The notes under the pieces are model-generated. The model was not told the origin of the DNA. It worked only from the letters and a program-made list of their open reading frames with translations, and ran no database searches. This document shows positions 11,011 through 18,161 of a DNA stretch of 49,334 nt, one piece after another. A program made the translations under genes and the position numbers. This stretch comes from a virus: positions 1 through 49,334 of IMG/VR virus record IMGVR_UViG_3300015360_000007; one strand, 5' to 3'. Numbering within the stretch: the stretch's first letter is position 1; each line of letters opens with the position of its first letter.

Positions 11011-13263
11011 ATGATAGTTAACACATACCTTGCCTTTCAAGATCTTATGAACGCCCTAGATTCGGCAGACAAAGTTACTTACGATATTGAGACCAATGGA
11101 TTAAACGTACGTAAGGTAGCAATTATTGGCTTTGGCATTGCCACATCCCCCTCAACTAGCTTTTACGTGCCCATCCACGAGTTCAGATCTGGAGAGCTGC
11201 AAGAATACCGAAATAAAATTGACTACTCCATGATTAGAAAAATTCTAGAAAAGCTTAAAAGTAAAAAAATAATTTGCCACAATGCATGGTTTGACTTAGA
11301 AACTACGCGTAACTACTTTGGCGTAGACTTGGTTCCGGCTTTATACTGCGATACAGTACTGCTAAAGCACACAGTGGCAGAAGAGCGCCCCTTTGGTTTA
11401 AAGCCTATTGCTAAAATGCTTTTTGGCGCCCACATCGCTGATGAGCAAAAAGACATGGCAGACTCGGTTAAAGTTAATGGCGGGTCTAAGGGGCAAGTAT
11501 GGTTTGCAGAAATGAGTTTAGTTGCCAAATACTGTGAACAGGATTGTAAACTAACTTACCGCGTGTACCAACACTATCTGCAAATCCTCGAGCGCGAAGA
11601 ATTGACTGATTTCTTTTTTAACAAAGAGGTGATGCCGTTGTACACCAACGTAGTATTCCCTATGCAAAGACGCGGCATTCCATTAGATCTTAAGCGAGTA
11701 AAGCAAGTAAGAGTAGATTTAGTTATGGATATAGCCGTACTTAAAAATAATGTGCAGCAAGCTATTAAGCCGAATTTAGCTTTGTTTGAGGCTTGGTTTC
11801 TTAATAAAGATTACCCGGCAAAGCGAACAGGCTCCTTTGCCCAAGGTGTGGCAGAAATGTTTCGCCTAGAGCTGCCGCGCACCAAATCCGGTAAATACAG
11901 CATTACTCCAAAATTAATAGAAAAATTAGCCCCCTCTCCGTATAAAAATTATCTCCTTGGAGGCGAGTACTTATCCGCGTCTGATGTGCGGCAAGTGCAG
12001 CTAAAACTTTGGGAAGCGGACCGACAAGGCAACGAGCCCATGTTTAATCTTCAAAGCAAACACCATTTAAAAAAACTCTTCTTCGACACTCTGCACGAGG
12101 AGCCCGTGTCTAGGACCAAAAAAGGCGCGCCGCAAGTAGATGATAAATTTCTCAACCTAATGGCGACTAAATACAATTGGGCAGATTTGCTTCGGCAGTA
12201 TAATAAACTTGCTAAACTTTTAGGCACGTACGTTGATCGATTTTTAGACACTCAAGAAGATGGTATTTTTTACCCTTCATTTTTAATGCACGGCACCACG
12301 TCTGGGCGTTTTAGCGGAGATATGCAGCAATTACCTAGGCTCAAAGAAGCTGGAGAACTGCCTCCAATGGTGCTAGCCTATAGTAATCAGATCCGGGGTC
12401 TATTTATCTCCGGACCGGGGTATAAATTTGTTGACGCCGATTACAATTCCCTAGAAGTTGTTGTTTTTGCTGACGATGCCGGCGATGAAAGTCTGCTTAA
12501 CATGATTAAAAAAGACGAGGATTTCTATTCCCGCGTGGCAATAGACATATTCCCTGAGCTAGCCGACTACTCTGCCGATAAAAGGTCCCCAATGTTCCTA
12601 AAAAAGCATAAACCAGAAGTAAGACAAGCAGCTAAAGTTTATGGACTTGGCATCCGTTACGGCATGCAGGCGTTTAAGCTATCCAAAACAATTAATGTTG
12701 ATACAGACGATGCCGCCCTGATAATCGACTCTTATTTTCGAAAATACCCTAAACTGAAAATAAGGATGGACGCTATTATCGCATCGGCTAAGTTTAACGG
12801 GTTTGTGGACTCTAAAGGCGGTCGTAGGCGCCACTACGCCAATCTTAAGCGCATACACGAGTGCTATGGCGATAATATCCTAGATGAACGCTGGATACGC
12901 AAGAAAGCCCAAGTAAAGGTCGAGGATGGCAAGGTGGTCCCTAATTCAGACTATGTTTACCTTAAAGAATTGTCGGGAAAACAAAAATCGGCTATAAACA
13001 ACGCTTTGAATTTTCCAATCCAGTCCATGGCAGCCAGTATCGTTAATGCCGCCAGTATAGCCCTAGCTCGGGCGTTTAAAGCCAATAACCTAGATGCCTA
13101 CATCTGCCTAAACATTCATGATGAAATTTGTGTACGCTGCCCTGACGGCGAAGCGGACCAGGTAGCAAAACTAATGAAACATCATTTAGAAAATACCCTT
13201 ACTTTAGATGCGCCATTGACAGCAGACCCAATTATTGGTATAAACTACGGAGAGGTAAAGTAA
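11011..13263 (+). CDS. Family A DNA polymerase with 3'-5' exonuclease
   Basis: The 750-residue replicative polymerase has a DEDDy proofreading domain: D25-I-E27 (Exo I), N91 and D95 (Exo II), and Y174-C-E-Q-D178 (Exo III). The polymerase domain shows motif A D477-Y-N-S-L-E482, motif B R538-Q-A-A-K542-V-Y-G-L546-G-I-R-Y550-G, and motif C H703-D-E705. There is no 5' nuclease domain, as in T7-like enzymes. Leu546 occupies the position equivalent to Phe762 of E. coli Pol I, a site that controls nucleotide discrimination and tracks phage lifestyle. AGGTGG precedes the start. Confidence 0.95.
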   Translation: MIVNTYLAFQDLMNALDSADKVTYDIETNGLNVRKVAIIGFGIATSPSTSFYVPIHEFRSGELQEYRNKIDYSMIRKILEKLKSKKIICHNAWFDLETTRNYFGVDLVPALYCDTVLLKHTVAEERPFGLKPIAKMLFGAHIADEQKDMADSVKVNGGSKGQVWFAEMSLVAKYCEQDCKLTYRVYQHYLQILEREELTDFFFNKEVMPLYTNVVFPMQRRGIPLDLKRVKQVRVDLVMDIAVLKNNVQQAIKPNLALFEAWFLNKDYPAKRTGSFAQGVAEMFRLELPRTKSGKYSITPKLIEKLAPSPYKNYLLGGEYLSASDVRQVQLKLWEADRQGNEPMFNLQSKHHLKKLFFDTLHEEPVSRTKKGAPQVDDKFLNLMATKYNWADLLRQYNKLAKLLGTYVDRFLDTQEDGIFYPSFLMHGTTSGRFSGDMQQLPRLKEAGELPPMVLAYSNQIRGLFISGPGYKFVDADYNSLEVVVFADDAGDESLLNMIKKDEDFYSRVAIDIFPELADYSADKRSPMFLKKHKPEVRQAAKVYGLGIRYGMQAFKLSKTINVDTDDAALIIDSYFRKYPKLKIRMDAIIASAKFNGFVDSKGGRRRHYANLKRIHECYGDNILDERWIRKKAQVKVEDGKVVPNSDYVYLKELSGKQKSAINNALNFPIQSMAASIVNAASIALARAFKANNLDAYICLNIHDEICVRCPDGEADQVAKLMKHHLENTLTLDAPLTADPIIGINYGEVK

Positions 13264-13265
13264 AT

Positions 13266-13604
13266 ATGAAATTCTATATTAGACTAGTGGTAATCAGTTT
13301 AGGACTTTATGGCTGCGGTCTTAGGGTATCTATAAAACTACCTTCCATAAATATGTCGTGGGCAGATGAATTAGCAAAAAATATGGAATTAGCCAGAAAG
13401 GTTTCTACGGCAGTAACTAATGTCATTCAAAACTGTGAAGGTCCGGGCGCAAAACTGGAGCACGGAGACACCCTGCATAATGATGAGTTTAATAAATGTT
13501 TAGATGCGACTCGTTCCGGATTTGACCTATATTTAGATATTGTTGGAAAGGAAGAGGCTAAAAAAATACTAACCCAATTTATAGAAGAAGGTCAATATGA
13601 GTAA
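13266..13604 (+). CDS. Lipoprotein (112 aa)
   Basis: The N-terminus (FYIRLVVISLGLYGC) is a signal peptide with lipobox L-Y-G-C, Cys17. The mature 95 residues are helical and include two further cysteines (QNCEGPG and NKCLDA). GGAGAGG precedes the start, two bases after the polymerase stop. The end overlaps the next gene. It is the largest early lipoprotein after the collagen-like one. No family recognised; an envelope or superinfection role is possible. Confidence 0.6.
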   Translation: MKFYIRLVVISLGLYGCGLRVSIKLPSINMSWADELAKNMELARKVSTAVTNVIQNCEGPGAKLEHGDTLHNDEFNKCLDATRSGFDLYLDIVGKEEAKKILTQFIEEGQYE

Positions 13605-13929
13605 ACTTTCAGAAGCAGAATGGGCAGCAGCCTGGTTAGCCGAAGTTAAGACATACAGTTTATTTAAAATCGGCGATACAGTCGATTACTACGGCAAACG
13701 ATGCAAAATTATTGACGACTCGGGCGTGGACCCGTTAACCGGCACTAATTTTTATTTAATTCAGGTTATTGACGATAGGGAAAAAGGCACGCACACTTGG
13801 TGGACCGAAGAACGCGAATTGCGTATGTGGCACGGGGTTGGCGTTACGTGCGAGTGCGGAGCTAATTTTGTCAAAGGATCTGAAAATTTTCATGCTCATT
13901 GGTGCCCAGCATATAAGGACCAAAGATGA
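13597..13929 (+). CDS. Hypothetical protein with a C-terminal metal site (110 aa)
   Basis: A central beta-rich part (FKIGDTVDYYGKRCKIIDD) resembles a small barrel. The C-terminus has C-E-C-G, then H-A-H-W-C, a cysteine/histidine cluster that could bind zinc. GAAGG precedes the ATG, which overlaps the lipoprotein end by eight bases. Function unknown. Confidence 0.6.
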   Translation: MSKLSEAEWAAAWLAEVKTYSLFKIGDTVDYYGKRCKIIDDSGVDPLTGTNFYLIQVIDDREKGTHTWWTEERELRMWHGVGVTCECGANFVKGSENFHAHWCPAYKDQR

Positions 13930-14126
13930 AAGAAATTATTGAATTAAAAAAATTGCTAGCGGAACATCCAGAACTAAACGAATATCAGGCTAGATTAAAT
14001 ATAGCTATGGCGGGTCTAGCCCCCGATGAGCGGGTTGTTTTTTTAGCTAGCCTAATGAAGGCACAAATACTGGAACTGTCTAAACAATGGACAGAACTGG
14101 CTAAAACGTTGGAGAAAATAAAATGA
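13926..14126 (+). CDS. Small helical protein (66 aa)
   Basis: A soluble protein predicted to be three helices (EIIELKKLLAEH, YQARLNIAMAG, and a last helix ending LAKTLEKIK). AAGGA precedes the start, which overlaps the upstream stop (ATGA), and its own stop overlaps the next start. No family recognised. Confidence 0.6.
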   Translation: MKEIIELKKLLAEHPELNEYQARLNIAMAGLAPDERVVFLASLMKAQILELSKQWTELAKTLEKIK

Positions 14127-14335
14127 ATTGGCTATTAACTATTTTAATTATGTGGATTAAAGAATATATTATCGGGCTATTCCAAAAATATGAAAAAGAT
14201 GTTAAAATAGAGATACTAGAACAAAAAAAGGAGAAACTAAATGACCTTACTACAAAAGACAGTGCTATTGATTCTGAGCTTGACTCTGCTCTTACTAAGT
14301 ATCGAAGTAAGCCAAAGCCAGGAGACGAGGTGTGA
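14123..14335 (+). CDS. Membrane-anchored coiled-coil protein, inner-membrane spanin candidate (70 aa)
   Basis: An N-terminal membrane segment (WLLTILIMWIKEYIIGLF) is followed by a lysine/glutamate-rich heptad-like helix, the architecture of Rz-type i-spanins. A second gene begins inside it at 14241 in another frame, again as in Rz/Rz1 pairs. Unlike classical pairs, the partner is not a lipoprotein, and the endolysin is 10 kb away. The assignment is therefore tentative. GGAG precedes the start. Confidence 0.5.
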   Translation: MNWLLTILIMWIKEYIIGLFQKYEKDVKIEILEQKKEKLNDLTTKDSAIDSELDSALTKYRSKPKPGDEV

Positions 14336-14534
14336 AGAGGTGCTAGATAAGTGCCTAGATTCAGTTGATTCAAAAAAAGGCGTAATTTCTATACAAAACG
14401 AAATCCTAAAAGTGCAGAACGACACCATAGCCGACCAAGAAGATGAAATTGATGCGTTAAGAGAAACCGGAACTGGGAAAACAGTAATGAACGTGTTTTT
14501 GTCTGTGCTACTGGTGCTAGTAATACTAATCTAA
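14241..14534 (+). CDS. Two-anchor coiled-coil protein, nested with the previous gene (97 aa)
   Basis: AAAGGAG lies eight bases before the ATG, inside the previous gene in a different frame (95-base overlap). The N-terminus is a signal peptide or anchor (TVLLILSLTLLLLSI). The middle is a coiled coil with two cysteines (CEEVLDKC), and the C-terminus is a membrane span (VFLSVLLVLVILI). Two anchors joined by a periplasmic coil recall unimolecular spanins, but there is no lipobox. Function is inferred from architecture only. Confidence 0.55.
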   Translation: MTLLQKTVLLILSLTLLLLSIEVSQSQETRCEEVLDKCLDSVDSKKGVISIQNEILKVQNDTIADQEDEIDALRETGTGKTVMNVFLSVLLVLVILI

Positions 14535-14546
14535 TTAGGGGGCTTT

Positions 14547-14774
14547 ATGGCTAAAGGCTGCTCTCATTGTGGAGAACGTTCGTGTGGAGATGATTGGCAC
14601 ACTCAAACTATTTATAAAAAAGAACGAAATGTAGGGGACAGACTTAAAGTAATTTTATTACAAGTTTATGATTTTATAGATTCCGATAATTTGCAAAAAT
14701 CAGAAATCAAGGCGTTAATTAATAACTTAGTAGATGAGCACATACACGAGGAAGATCTGCATGAAGGCGATTAG
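14547..14774 (+). CDS. Small zinc-binding protein (75 aa)
   Basis: The N-terminus C-S-H-C-G-E-R-S-C-G-D-D-W-H is a compact cysteine/histidine cluster, and the rest is helical with an acidic, His-containing tail. AGGGGG precedes the start. The last 14 bases overlap the next gene. No family recognised. Confidence 0.6.
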   Translation: MAKGCSHCGERSCGDDWHTQTIYKKERNVGDRLKVILLQVYDFIDSDNLQKSEIKALINNLVDEHIHEEDLHEGD

Positions 14775-14910
14775 AATACTGTTTATGCTATTGTTTGTAG
14801 CGCCCTTTGTTTTTTTCTGGTATATTGTAGATGTGGCAATTGACGCAATTGTAAAATACCAGATTAGAAAACGAATTTGCAAAGATTGTCAAAAGGAGTT
14901 TTACGAATGA
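14761..14910 (+). CDS. Small membrane protein with CxxC tail (49 aa)
   Basis: The ATG at 14761 overlaps the preceding gene. A hydrophobic span (ILFMLLFVAPFVFFWYIV) is followed by a basic linker and C-K-D-C near the C-terminus. The stop overlaps the next ATG. A weak upstream GAAG suggests translational coupling. Function unknown. Confidence 0.5.
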   Translation: MKAIRILFMLLFVAPFVFFWYIVDVAIDAIVKYQIRKRICKDCQKEFYE

Positions 14911-15044
14911 AGTTAGGCATATATTTAATTTGTTTATTGCATTTAATCTTTCAAGCTCCGACCTTTACTAAAAATTTAATAGTATCGGCGGTATATATCC
15001 TCACAAGAAAAAAAGGAGATAGACATGAAGATAAAAATAAGTAA
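14907..15044 (+). CDS. Small membrane protein (45 aa)
   Basis: The ATG overlaps the upstream stop, with GGAG eight bases before it. Two hydrophobic stretches (IYLICLLHLIF and LIVSAVYIL) flank a Pro-Thr turn; the end is basic and overlaps the next gene by 20 bases. It could form a helical hairpin. No family recognised. Confidence 0.45.
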   Translation: MKLGIYLICLLHLIFQAPTFTKNLIVSAVYILTRKKGDRHEDKNK

Positions 15045-15567
15045 ATATATTATGGATAAGTGCTTGCTTTTTGCTGGAGCACGGCTGGCTAATTCAGAAA
15101 AAGTATATATGAAGCGCGCTCCTACCGACAAATACAAGATACACAGCGACCTACTGGCGGGCATTATAGGCGAGTACGGGGCGTACAAGTATCTGCTATC
15201 TATTGGGGTAAAAGTCAGCAAACCAGACCTTAAACTTTATGCGGCTAAACAAAAGAATTTTAATGCCGATCTCCAAGGTTCAGAAATTAAAATACACGTA
15301 AAAAGCCAAACTAGCGAATCCGTTAAACGCTATGGGCATAGCTGGATTCTGCAAAAAACCGACCCCATGTTAGCGCGCCCTAACGCCCAAGACTATTTGT
15401 TGTTTACTGAAGTTGAGGGAGATGAAGTTAATATTTTAGGGCTTGTAAATGTTAAAGAAATGGTGGATAATAGACTTATAGGGGAGTGTCGAGTTCCGGC
15501 ATTTAGGCAAACAAAAGTTGCTTTGTACCTTAATCAACTAAGTACAATTGTAAGGAGTAATTTATGA
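15025..15567 (+). CDS. Restriction-endonuclease-like (PD-(D/E)XK) fold candidate
   Basis: The 180-residue protein has the layout of a PD-(D/E)XK core: a helix with G-I-I-G-E-Y-G-A-Y-K-Y (acidic residue), then N-A-D-L-Q-G (Asp) followed after a few residues by I-K-I-H-V-K-S-Q (the x-K strand). Similar small phage proteins with G-x-x-G-E at the N-terminus are nuclease-like. AAGGAG precedes the start. A role in host DNA breakdown or recombination is possible. The second acidic residue next to the lysine is replaced by His/Val, so activity is uncertain. Confidence 0.5.
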   Translation: MKIKISKYIMDKCLLFAGARLANSEKVYMKRAPTDKYKIHSDLLAGIIGEYGAYKYLLSIGVKVSKPDLKLYAAKQKNFNADLQGSEIKIHVKSQTSESVKRYGHSWILQKTDPMLARPNAQDYLLFTEVEGDEVNILGLVNVKEMVDNRLIGECRVPAFRQTKVALYLNQLSTIVRSNL

Positions 15568-15782
15568 TCGATTCAGTTCTAACCGCAGCAGTAATAACGT
15601 TAAGCATAGTAGTAATATTTAATCGATTAAACAAATTTAGTAAGGAAAAACAAAATGAAAAGACAGAAAAAAATTGTTGTGGGACGACAGTCGGGTCTGC
15701 CAATTCAGATAGAAAAGTTAAACGAGTACAAGGCAGAGTTTCAAACAAGGTTCGACGAATTAAAAAAATTGCACGGAAGTGA
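15564..15782 (+). CDS. Small membrane protein with basic tail (72 aa)
   Basis: The start overlaps the upstream stop (ATGA) and follows AAGGAGT. A hydrophobic N-terminus (LTAAVITLSIVVIF) leads to a lysine-rich linker. From about residue 31 the frame overlaps the next gene and becomes very basic, ending KKIARK. The first 30 residues look real; the basic tail may only mirror the other frame. Confidence 0.4.
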   Translation: MIDSVLTAAVITLSIVVIFNRLNKFSKEKQNEKTEKNCCGTTVGSANSDRKVKRVQGRVSNKVRRIKKIARK

Positions 15783-15984
15783 AATGCTGGGATTTTCCGA
15801 AGGGCTGCAAAAAGTTGATCTAGAGCTGTCTGAAAAATATGCTTTAGTTGAAGACTGGGACTTGCCAAAAAGTTTTAAATCTTGGCGGGATTTAATTGAC
15901 GTTCATGGCAATTTTATTATTACTGCAAATAAACATACGGGCGAACTAATGATGTTTATTCTTGACGAGGAGTTTGGACAATGA
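15655..15984 (+). CDS. Hypothetical protein (109 aa)
   Basis: AAGGA precedes the ATG. The N-terminus is basic, followed by a helix-rich middle (LNEYKAEFQTRFDELKKL) and a C-terminal beta hairpin (GNFIITANKHTGELMMFIL). The stop overlaps the next start (ATGA). No family recognised. Confidence 0.6.
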   Translation: MKRQKKIVVGRQSGLPIQIEKLNEYKAEFQTRFDELKKLHGSEMLGFSEGLQKVDLELSEKYALVEDWDLPKSFKSWRDLIDVHGNFIITANKHTGELMMFILDEEFGQ

Positions 15985-16190
15985 AAGTAAAACTTATTTA
16001 TGATTTAGATGATGAAGACGATAAGTATCTGCACTCTTTGGCAATACAGTCGCCGAGGCTAAGTGTAGCATTAACTAGCTTTAGAGATGTGTTGCGAAAA
16101 AAGCGAAAGTATGAAAATAACGAAGAAGCTGCAAACATTGAAGCAGAGTTTTATGAAATAATGGAGCTATACAATATTGATTTAGACTAA
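15981..16190 (+). CDS. Small acidic protein (69 aa), last gene of the rightward arm
   Basis: The N-terminus Y-D-L-D-D-E-D-D and the helical C-terminus (AANIEAEFYEIMELYNIDLD) are acidic around a basic centre (RDVLRKKRKY). GAGGAG precedes the start. Its last nine bases overlap the end of the leftward RusA gene, so the two arms meet here without an intergenic gap. No family recognised. Confidence 0.6.
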   Translation: MKVKLIYDLDDEDDKYLHSLAIQSPRLSVALTSFRDVLRKKRKYENNEEAANIEAEFYEIMELYNIDLD

Positions 16191-16640
16191 ATTAGTTATT
16201 TCAATTAATACGTTAATATAGTGCTTGTCATCTGGACTAATGCACTTTTCTGAACTCAGTCCCACTACGTACTTATCATCAATATTCATGTTTTTAAAGC
16301 CGTAAGGGGCAGGTTCGCTATAGTACTTAGGCAAAAACAGCAGATCAATTAGGGGCTTTTCTATATTAGATAGGTCAAAACACTTAGAACTAAGACTTCC
16401 ATCAGATTTAAACAAAATAGCCTTAGGATAATAGAATTTAAATGAGACTTTAAATCCCTGAGACCCCGGGTCAAATTGATTTCGGAGCTCTAAAAACTTA
16501 TCGGTGATGTCTTTTTGGTCGCATTGGTGAAAGATCTGCTCGGTCCAAGTCTTATAGGCGGCGGTAGTCCGGTTGCGAGTGTTGTAAAACATAGCGTTAA
16601 CGGAAAAAGGCTTTGCGTGTATGGTAAATTCTTGCTTCAT
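16182..16640 (-). CDS. RusA-like Holliday-junction resolvase
   Basis: The 152-residue protein fits the RusA family of dimeric junction endonucleases. Features seen are N15 in S-V-N-A-M at the start of the fold, the motif D89-L-S-N-I-E-K-P-L-I-D99 with two acidic metal ligands, and D121-D122 in I-D-D-K-Y-V-V-G-L. It is somewhat longer than E. coli RusA. It would cut branched DNA made during replication and recombination, so that packaging can proceed. It is the last gene of the late arm. G-G-T-G near the start is a weak ribosome site. Confidence 0.85.
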   Translation of the reverse strand: MKQEFTIHAKPFSVNAMFYNTRNRTTAAYKTWTEQIFHQCDQKDITDKFLELRNQFDPGSQGFKVSFKFYYPKAILFKSDGSLSSKCFDLSNIEKPLIDLLFLPKYYSEPAPYGFKNMNIDDKYVVGLSSEKCISPDDKHYINVLIEITNLV

Positions 16641-16655
16641 TTTACACCAAAAAAT

Positions 16656-16681
16656 AAGGAGACGCTACTGGTCCCCTTTTT
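16656..16681 (+). terminator. Possible imperfect terminator
   Basis: AAGGAGAC pairs with GTCCCCTT (one mismatch) and is followed by T residues on the + strand. It could stop rightward readthrough from the early arm after the convergent point. The mismatch in the stem keeps confidence low. Confidence 0.3.
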
Positions 16682-16706
16682 ATGTTTATACTCTGGTTAG
16701 AGTTAT

Positions 16707-16898
16707 TTATTTTTTTTCTTCTGGATGCAAGGCATCTTTTACCATTACTAAAATTTGATCATCAATTTTATTGCCTGTTTTTTCAGATAGTTTAGTTAAA
16801 GCGTACAAAATAATTTCTTTTAAAAATTTTTCAGTAATTAAACTAACCATTAAAGATTTAAGTATTGCCCGTAGTGTTGTCAAAAGTAATGCGATCAT
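16707..16898 (-). CDS. Small membrane protein (63 aa), holin-like position
   Basis: An N-terminal hydrophobic helix (IALLLTTLRAILKSLMV) is followed by a soluble amphipathic part with E-K-T-G-N-K-I-D-D-Q, a pattern I associate with small phage proteins of unclear role, sometimes labelled holins. AGGAG precedes the start. It lies beside a papain-like peptidase gene at the end of the late arm. A lysis role is only suggested. Confidence 0.55.
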   Translation of the reverse strand: MIALLLTTLRAILKSLMVSLITEKFLKEIILYALTKLSEKTGNKIDDQILVMVKDALHPEEKK

Positions 16899-16922
16899 TT
16901 TTTAGTTCTCCTAATTATGTAG

Positions 16923-17420
16923 TTACGTTATGCGCTTAAAATGCGCTTGACAAATAGTATTAATGTCTCTAGGTCCAATAGAATCCAGATCAAGTGCGGT
17001 ATCTTGGTGTAAATAATCTTTAATTACATAGCCGACAAGTTCAGAGCAGACTTGGGTGTCTCTGCCGTCGCTAAATGGATTTTTTTTAAGCCCAAATATG
17101 CGCTGGATTGCAATACCCAAAATCTGATTATTGCCGTAGTCAGTGCCGGCATTAGTTAAACAATATTTTAATAAGCGGCTATACGCCTCGTTACTAATTT
17201 CGGTTTCATATTCCTCAATAACTAAAGCTTGTTTATCAAAATTTACCTTAGACATAAAGTTAACCATGGTGTGAGATGCCTGATACACTATGTCCACGCC
17301 TACGCTGGTTGTCCACGATAGGTACACATGACTGTATTTTGTTCCCTCACTTAGTCTAATTAACCAAGATCCGGGCTTAAACCATGCTTTAGGGCGGCTA
17401 AACCCAATTTTAATAATCAT
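16923..17420 (-). CDS. Permuted papain-like (NlpC/P60 superfamily) cysteine peptidase
   Basis: The 165-residue protein has the arrangement of permuted NlpC/P60 (YiiX/LRAT-like) proteins: the histidine motif comes first (K-Y-S-H31-V-Y-L) and the catalytic cysteine late (V-C125-S-E-L-V). Phage members may cut amide bonds in peptidoglycan or host lipids, or act as virion-linked amidases. AAGG precedes the start. It is the last of the series of virion-type genes, so it may be carried in the particle or act late. Confidence 0.65.
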   Translation of the reverse strand: MIIKIGFSRPKAWFKPGSWLIRLSEGTKYSHVYLSWTTSVGVDIVYQASHTMVNFMSKVNFDKQALVIEEYETEISNEAYSRLLKYCLTNAGTDYGNNQILGIAIQRIFGLKKNPFSDGRDTQVCSELVGYVIKDYLHQDTALDLDSIGPRDINTICQAHFKRIT

Positions 17421-17421
17421 G

Positions 17422-18159
17422 CTACGCCTTAAATATACTCATAAGCACCATTACCGTGTGTTTAACCCCGGCATCGTGTTTAAAAATAAATCGGATTTTA
17501 CCTGTATGATAAGTGGTATCGTGTTTCATAAACTTAGCCACCCGACCGTCTGCTTCAACTTTACCAAATGCGGCTATAAATTTCATGTTTACTCCGCCCG
17601 CCATTTCCTTAGATCCTCCATAAATTGCGGCTACGTCCGGAACCCCAATTACATATACGCGCACATCGGTTGTTGGAGGCGTAATGTGGCTTATTTCCCC
17701 GCCAATAATTTCGTAATCATAGGCAGGCTCAAAGTCAAACACAGTTTTAACTATAGTGGCGTCATTAGCGCCGTCAGTAACTTCAACATCGTTAATATCA
17801 TAAAACTTAACCGTTATTCCGTTTCTATCAGTTCCGTCAACTAATTTAGATATTTTTGATCCAACAGTTGCCGTAGTTAACTCAGTAGGAATTAGTCCGT
17901 ATGTCCAGCCAGTTTTAGCTGCTTTATTTCTTGTAATTACAGTTCCGTCAGTGTCAATTATAGTTTGATTGGCTGTTAATTTAATCCCGGACTCAAAGTT
18001 TGTTTGGTCTAAATTTGAATCCTTTACTATTACTGTTTCGTATTCAAAGTACCCGTCTTTAGCTTGAATTAAATAATGAGTAGTAAAGTCAACAAATTGC
18101 ACAGGAGCTTTTTTAGTACTAACAAATTGTTTAAAACTATCCCAAGATATTTTTCTCAT
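17422..18159 (-). CDS. Virion-type hypothetical protein (245 aa)
   Basis: A beta-rich protein starting R-K-I-S-W-D-S-F-K-Q-F, with many short strands and the loop A-I-Y-G-G-S-K-E-M-A. ATG 18159 has AGAGGA at proper spacing; two codons upstream an ATG overlaps the previous stop but is too close to the ribosome site. It always follows its neighbour 18162-19304 tightly and is probably a tail-fibre or decoration component. I recall similar proteins in phage structural regions but cannot name a domain. Confidence 0.6.
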   Translation of the reverse strand: MRKISWDSFKQFVSTKKAPVQFVDFTTHYLIQAKDGYFEYETVIVKDSNLDQTNFESGIKLTANQTIIDTDGTVITRNKAAKTGWTYGLIPTELTTATVGSKISKLVDGTDRNGITVKFYDINDVEVTDGANDATIVKTVFDFEPAYDYEIIGGEISHITPPTTDVRVYVIGVPDVAAIYGGSKEMAGGVNMKFIAAFGKVEADGRVAKFMKHDTTYHTGKIRFIFKHDAGVKHTVMVLMSIFKA

Positions 18160-18161
18160 AA

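Noticed and set aside
9469-13263. 2-aminoadenine (Z) genome pathway
   Set aside because: Only a DUF5664 protein and a Pol I-type polymerase are present; no PurZ-like synthetase and no HD-domain DatZ are visible.
17419-17844. Rightward 141-codon frame opposite the structural gene
   Set aside because: It is antisense to a well-supported coding gene, lacks a ribosome site and has atypical composition, as do other antisense frames in the late arm.
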